Assembly: GCA_964383905.1 (NCBI GenBank)
Contig: CAYLJO010000084.1
Location: 1 to 25,351 of the forward strand
Length of the DNA: 25,351 nucleotides
Reading direction: 5' to 3'
DNA from: CAYLJO01 sp964383905
Lineage (GTDB): Bacteria > Acidobacteriota > Blastocatellia > Pyrinomonadales > Pyrinomonadaceae
The notes beneath the pieces were generated by a model, which saw only the letters and a program-made list of their open reading frames with translations, did no database searches and was not told the DNA's origin. A program made the translations under genes and the position numbers. Shown here piece by piece: positions 23,172-25,351 of the stretch (its first letter is position 1; every line of letters starts with the position of its first letter).

Positions 23172-23411
23172 CTCTCGCTTATGGATGACATAGTAATTAT
23201 TCCTGGCAGGGTAGCGCAGGGCCGTTCAACGTTAATCATGCTAACTTCCTTATTCAGTCCATACCGGTACTGATCCCAGCGCTCTCCTTTCAAATTTACT
23301 TGGACTCCCCTTGACACTGCCGGCATGCCTCATGGAAAGGAATATGACGCGCGGCCCATGGAGCTTTCTATCGCTTTGTGCGCTGACGATGGAGACACCT
23401 TCCCCACCCAC

Positions 23412-23480
23412 GTTATACACTTTACCCAATCATGGTGGTGTAAAGTGCTGTCAAGATCATGTAAAATCTTGACCGGTAAA
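23412..23480 (-). promoter_or_regulatory. Orphan CpxR-type box array with -10 and no recognised gene downstream
   Basis: On the minus strand: TTTAC (23476-23480), 10 bp, TTTAC (23461-23465), 6 bp, TTGAC (23450-23454), 5 bp, TTTAC (23440-23444), then 22 bp to TATAAC (23412-23417). Also present are two perfect 8-bp inverted repeats: CACTTTAC/GTAAAGTG (23418-23425, 23440-23447) and GTCAAGAT/ATCTTGAC (23450-23457, 23466-23473). The transcript would run leftward into 23056-23405, where I see only a 25-codon ORF (23162-23239) with AAGGA 7 nt upstream. The rest of 23056-23678 has no convincing gene. Confidence 0.55.
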
Positions 23481-23583
23481 ACATCTCTTCGATGAGATTT
23501 TGCATCAATAGCTATGGTTCTTAGCACCCCTTAGGCGTCTGCCGGGAACTACATGTTTTTCTTTGCCGTCGGGTCGAGAGTTA

Positions 23584-23618
23584 GTTCTCTGCGCCACCTA
23601 CTGGTTGCCGCAGAGAAC
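23584..23618. other. Perfect 10-bp inverted repeat upstream of the S8 protease
   Basis: GTTCTCTGCG (23584-23593) and CGCAGAGAAC (23609-23618) are exact reverse complements with a 15-nt centre. The repeat ends 60 bp before the protease start codon, so it may be an operator or a leader hairpin. No T-run follows. Confidence 0.45.
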
Positions 23619-23678
23619 CACAATCAACAGCCGCCGCGTACACTGCAACCCTTTAATAGATCTATACGAGGAGCCGAT

Positions 23679-25351
23679 ATGTCGCACGTTCCCCGCCACC
23701 GTATACGCCGTCCGCAACGCAAGCGGCCCGCCCGCCCGATACTCTTGAGTCGCATTCGTTTTGTACTCGGCCTCAGCCTTGTCGCCTTGCTCGCCTGTGG
23801 CGCACTTATTCTTGGCGCCTCGGCGCAGCAAAATATTTCGCCCGAAGATAGAGAAGCAGCATTCAATCTCAAAGCTAACAAATTATTGAAGGCGGTGCGC
23901 CGCGCCGCGGATGAAGATCGGCTTTCAGCGCAGGCCGGACAGCTAAGTGGAGACGATTCAAAGCTTAACCGGTTTTCTCGCCTTGCCAGGGTCAGGCGTA
24001 AGGAGGATGGGGCTGCTAGTGTCGGCGTGATAGTTCACCTGACTGAGGCCGGCACAGCCGAATTGAAAGCCGCAGGGTTCGCCATCGGCGCACATGTCGG
24101 CGACATCGCGACCGTCGAAACCGATACTGAGAAGCTGCCGGAACTCGCTTCCCTGAGCTCTGTGCGCAGGATATGGGCGTCGGTCTACCGCCATCCGCTG
24201 AACGACAGGGCGCGACAGGCTGTCGGTATCGATAACAGCTCCGGTCAGCGCGTCGTCTCACAGACCGGGCGCGGCGTGGTCGTTGGCGTGATCGATTCGG
24301 GCATTGACTTTCGTCACCTCGACTTTACGAAGCCCGGCAGTAATGGCCAGCAAACACGGATCAAGGCGCTACTCGATATGACCGTCTACGGGTCGCAGAC
24401 GCCCGACCCGGGCTGGAATTACACGCTCCCGGGCGGGAGTGCGCCGATCGGCCACCTCTACACGGAAGCGGACATCAACGCTGCATTGCAACTGCCGAAA
24501 CCGGCCGATCAGAATAGCGACCCAGTTAAGGAAAGGGACAAAAGCGGCCACGGCACGCACGTCGCGGGGACGGCGGCCGGCAACGGTCAGGCGGCCACTG
24601 CGGCGCCGGGGACATACTCGGGGATGGCGCCCGAAGCTGATCTTGTGATTGTGAAGGCCAGTCGCCAGAACGATGGTCATGCCAGCTTCGGCACCGACGA
24701 CATCATCAACAGTCTCAATTTTATCCAGCAAAAAGCGGCGGAGCTGGGCGAGCCCTTTGTCATCAACATGAGTCTCGGTGGGCATGGCGGCAGCCCGCAC
24801 GACGGGACCGACCCGGACGAAAGAACAATCGATAATATTGTTAACAATGTCGCAGGCAGCGCTGTCTGTGTCGCGGCGGGCAACGACGGCAGCGTCGGCG
24901 ACCCGGCTGATCCCGGCGTCCATGCGAGCGGTAATGTGACCAACGGTGGGACGGTAACGCTCAACCTTAACTCGACGGACAACCCGCAGGATTTTACGCT
25001 TTACTACCCGAACTCGGATAGGTTCAGCATCACAGTGACCCTGCCCGGCAGCGGCGGTCAACAATTGAGTTCCGGCCCTTTTAACGGGAACCCGACGAGC
25101 AACAAATATCTCACCATCTATAACGGGACGGATGACAAGCAAGACACTGACCCGACGAACGATCAAAGCAGTATCTATATTGTGATCAACGACGGCGCCC
25201 AGAATCTGGGCGCGAATTGGACATTTACACTCCACGGTGACAGCGTCACAGCGGGCGGCCATTTCGATGCCTGGGTCGAGAATGGCCGCTTCGCCGCACC
25301 GTACCTTGATTATTCACACCTGGTCAGCCCGCCCGGCACCTCGCGCGGGGC
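23679..25351 (+). CDS. Secreted subtilisin-family (S8) serine protease, partial
   Basis: The frame is open from ATG 23679 (GAGGAG 5 nt upstream) to the window edge, 557 codons. An Arg-rich start is followed by a hydrophobic signal segment ending around ASAQQ (about 47-51). Residues 60-190 look like a propeptide. The catalytic domain has Asp206 in VVVGVIDSGID, His291 in KSGHGTHVAGTAAG and the oxyanion Asn402 in VCVAAGND; the serine lies beyond the edge. After Asn402 an inserted beta-rich region of about 140 residues (FTLYYPNSDRFSITVTLPG onward) resembles the jelly-roll insert of Csp-type subtilases. It is probably periplasmic or extracellular. Confidence 0.85.
   Translation, partial: MSHVPRHRIRRPQRKRPARPILLSRIRFVLGLSLVALLACGALILGASAQQNISPEDREAAFNLKANKLLKAVRRAADEDRLSAQAGQLSGDDSKLNRFSRLARVRRKEDGAASVGVIVHLTEAGTAELKAAGFAIGAHVGDIATVETDTEKLPELASLSSVRRIWASVYRHPLNDRARQAVGIDNSSGQRVVSQTGRGVVVGVIDSGIDFRHLDFTKPGSNGQQTRIKALLDMTVYGSQTPDPGWNYTLPGGSAPIGHLYTEADINAALQLPKPADQNSDPVKERDKSGHGTHVAGTAAGNGQAATAAPGTYSGMAPEADLVIVKASRQNDGHASFGTDDIINSLNFIQQKAAELGEPFVINMSLGGHGGSPHDGTDPDERTIDNIVNNVAGSAVCVAAGNDGSVGDPADPGVHASGNVTNGGTVTLNLNSTDNPQDFTLYYPNSDRFSITVTLPGSGGQQLSSGPFNGNPTSNKYLTIYNGTDDKQDTDPTNDQSSIYIVINDGAQNLGANWTFTLHGDSVTAGGHFDAWVENGRFAAPYLDYSHLVSPPGTSRG

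Noticed and set aside
23300..23370. Cytochrome-like HEACRQCQG fragment on the minus strand
   Set aside because: The frame is only about 23 codons between stops and lacks the CxxCH histidine. It may be chance and cannot be supported as a gene remnant.
19616..23480. TTTAC repeats as a CRISPR-like or satellite array
   Set aside because: The units are 5-bp half-sites with helical-turn spacing in front of -10 elements, not long repeats with spacers.
23330..23527. 65-codon minus-strand ORF across the orphan box array
   Set aside because: It reads through the TTTAC array and the -10, has no ribosome site or recognisable family, and is better explained as promoter DNA.
24369..25262. 297-codon minus-strand ORF opposite the S8 protease
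   Set aside because: It is the antisense of a well-supported subtilase frame with catalytic motifs; long antisense frames are expected in GC-rich coding DNA. It has no ribosome site or recognisable domain.

Overview
The window looks like chromosomal DNA from a GC-rich Gram-negative bacterium, probably an Acidobacteriota member (Blastocatellia-like). Supporting signs are the split glycine decarboxylase (gcvPA; gcvPB would lie off the left edge), two ECF sigma/zinc-finger anti-sigma pairs, a lipoprotein with a lipobox, periplasmic CpxP/Spy-like proteins, and frequent GTG/TTG starts. The phylum is an inference from gene content. No tRNA, rRNA, CRISPR array or intact insertion sequence was seen.

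Layout. 1-3128 (minus): gcvT-gcvH-gcvPA, the glycine cleavage operon, with a sigma70-type promoter before gcvT. 3202-5004 (minus): an ECF sigma gene followed by its likely anti-sigma gene, separated by a 241-bp stretch bounded by 28-bp imperfect inverted repeats. 5232-8816 (plus): a membrane-anchored TPR protein, a YdjM-type membrane protein and a TPR membrane protein. 8900-10147 (minus): an ATP-grasp ligase with a histone-like Lys/Ala/Pro tail. 10370-13007 (plus): an exported LolA-like protein, then a second ECF sigma/anti-sigma pair. 13177-17210 (plus): a circularly permuted ATP-grasp protein, a PilZ protein, a coupled orphan gene, a YbdK-type carboxylate-amine ligase and a small alpha-beta barrel protein. 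17256-18759: a methyltransferase and a lipoprotein with a ComEA-like helix-hairpin-helix domain. 19073-23055: a Cpx-type envelope-stress module. 23679-end: a secreted subtilisin-family protease, cut by the window edge.

The most interesting region is 19.0-23.5 kb. A CpxR-like regulator and a CpxA-like kinase are transcribed divergently from a CpxP/Spy-like gene, the same arrangement as cpxRA/cpxP in Escherichia coli. Their shared intergenic region carries two GTAAA-N5-GTAAA boxes (the enterobacterial CpxR consensus) as the arms of a near-palindrome. The same boxes occur before a second, degenerate Spy-like gene and at an orphan site at 23412-23480. At all four places the promoter-proximal TTTAC lies exactly 22 bp from a TATAAT-like -10. 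This looks like a small local regulon with one fixed promoter design, including one promoter that has no recognised product.

A second theme is amide-bond chemistry. Two ATP-grasp proteins and one GCS2-family ligase lie within 8 kb, which suggests a peptide- or glutathione-like product of unknown structure.
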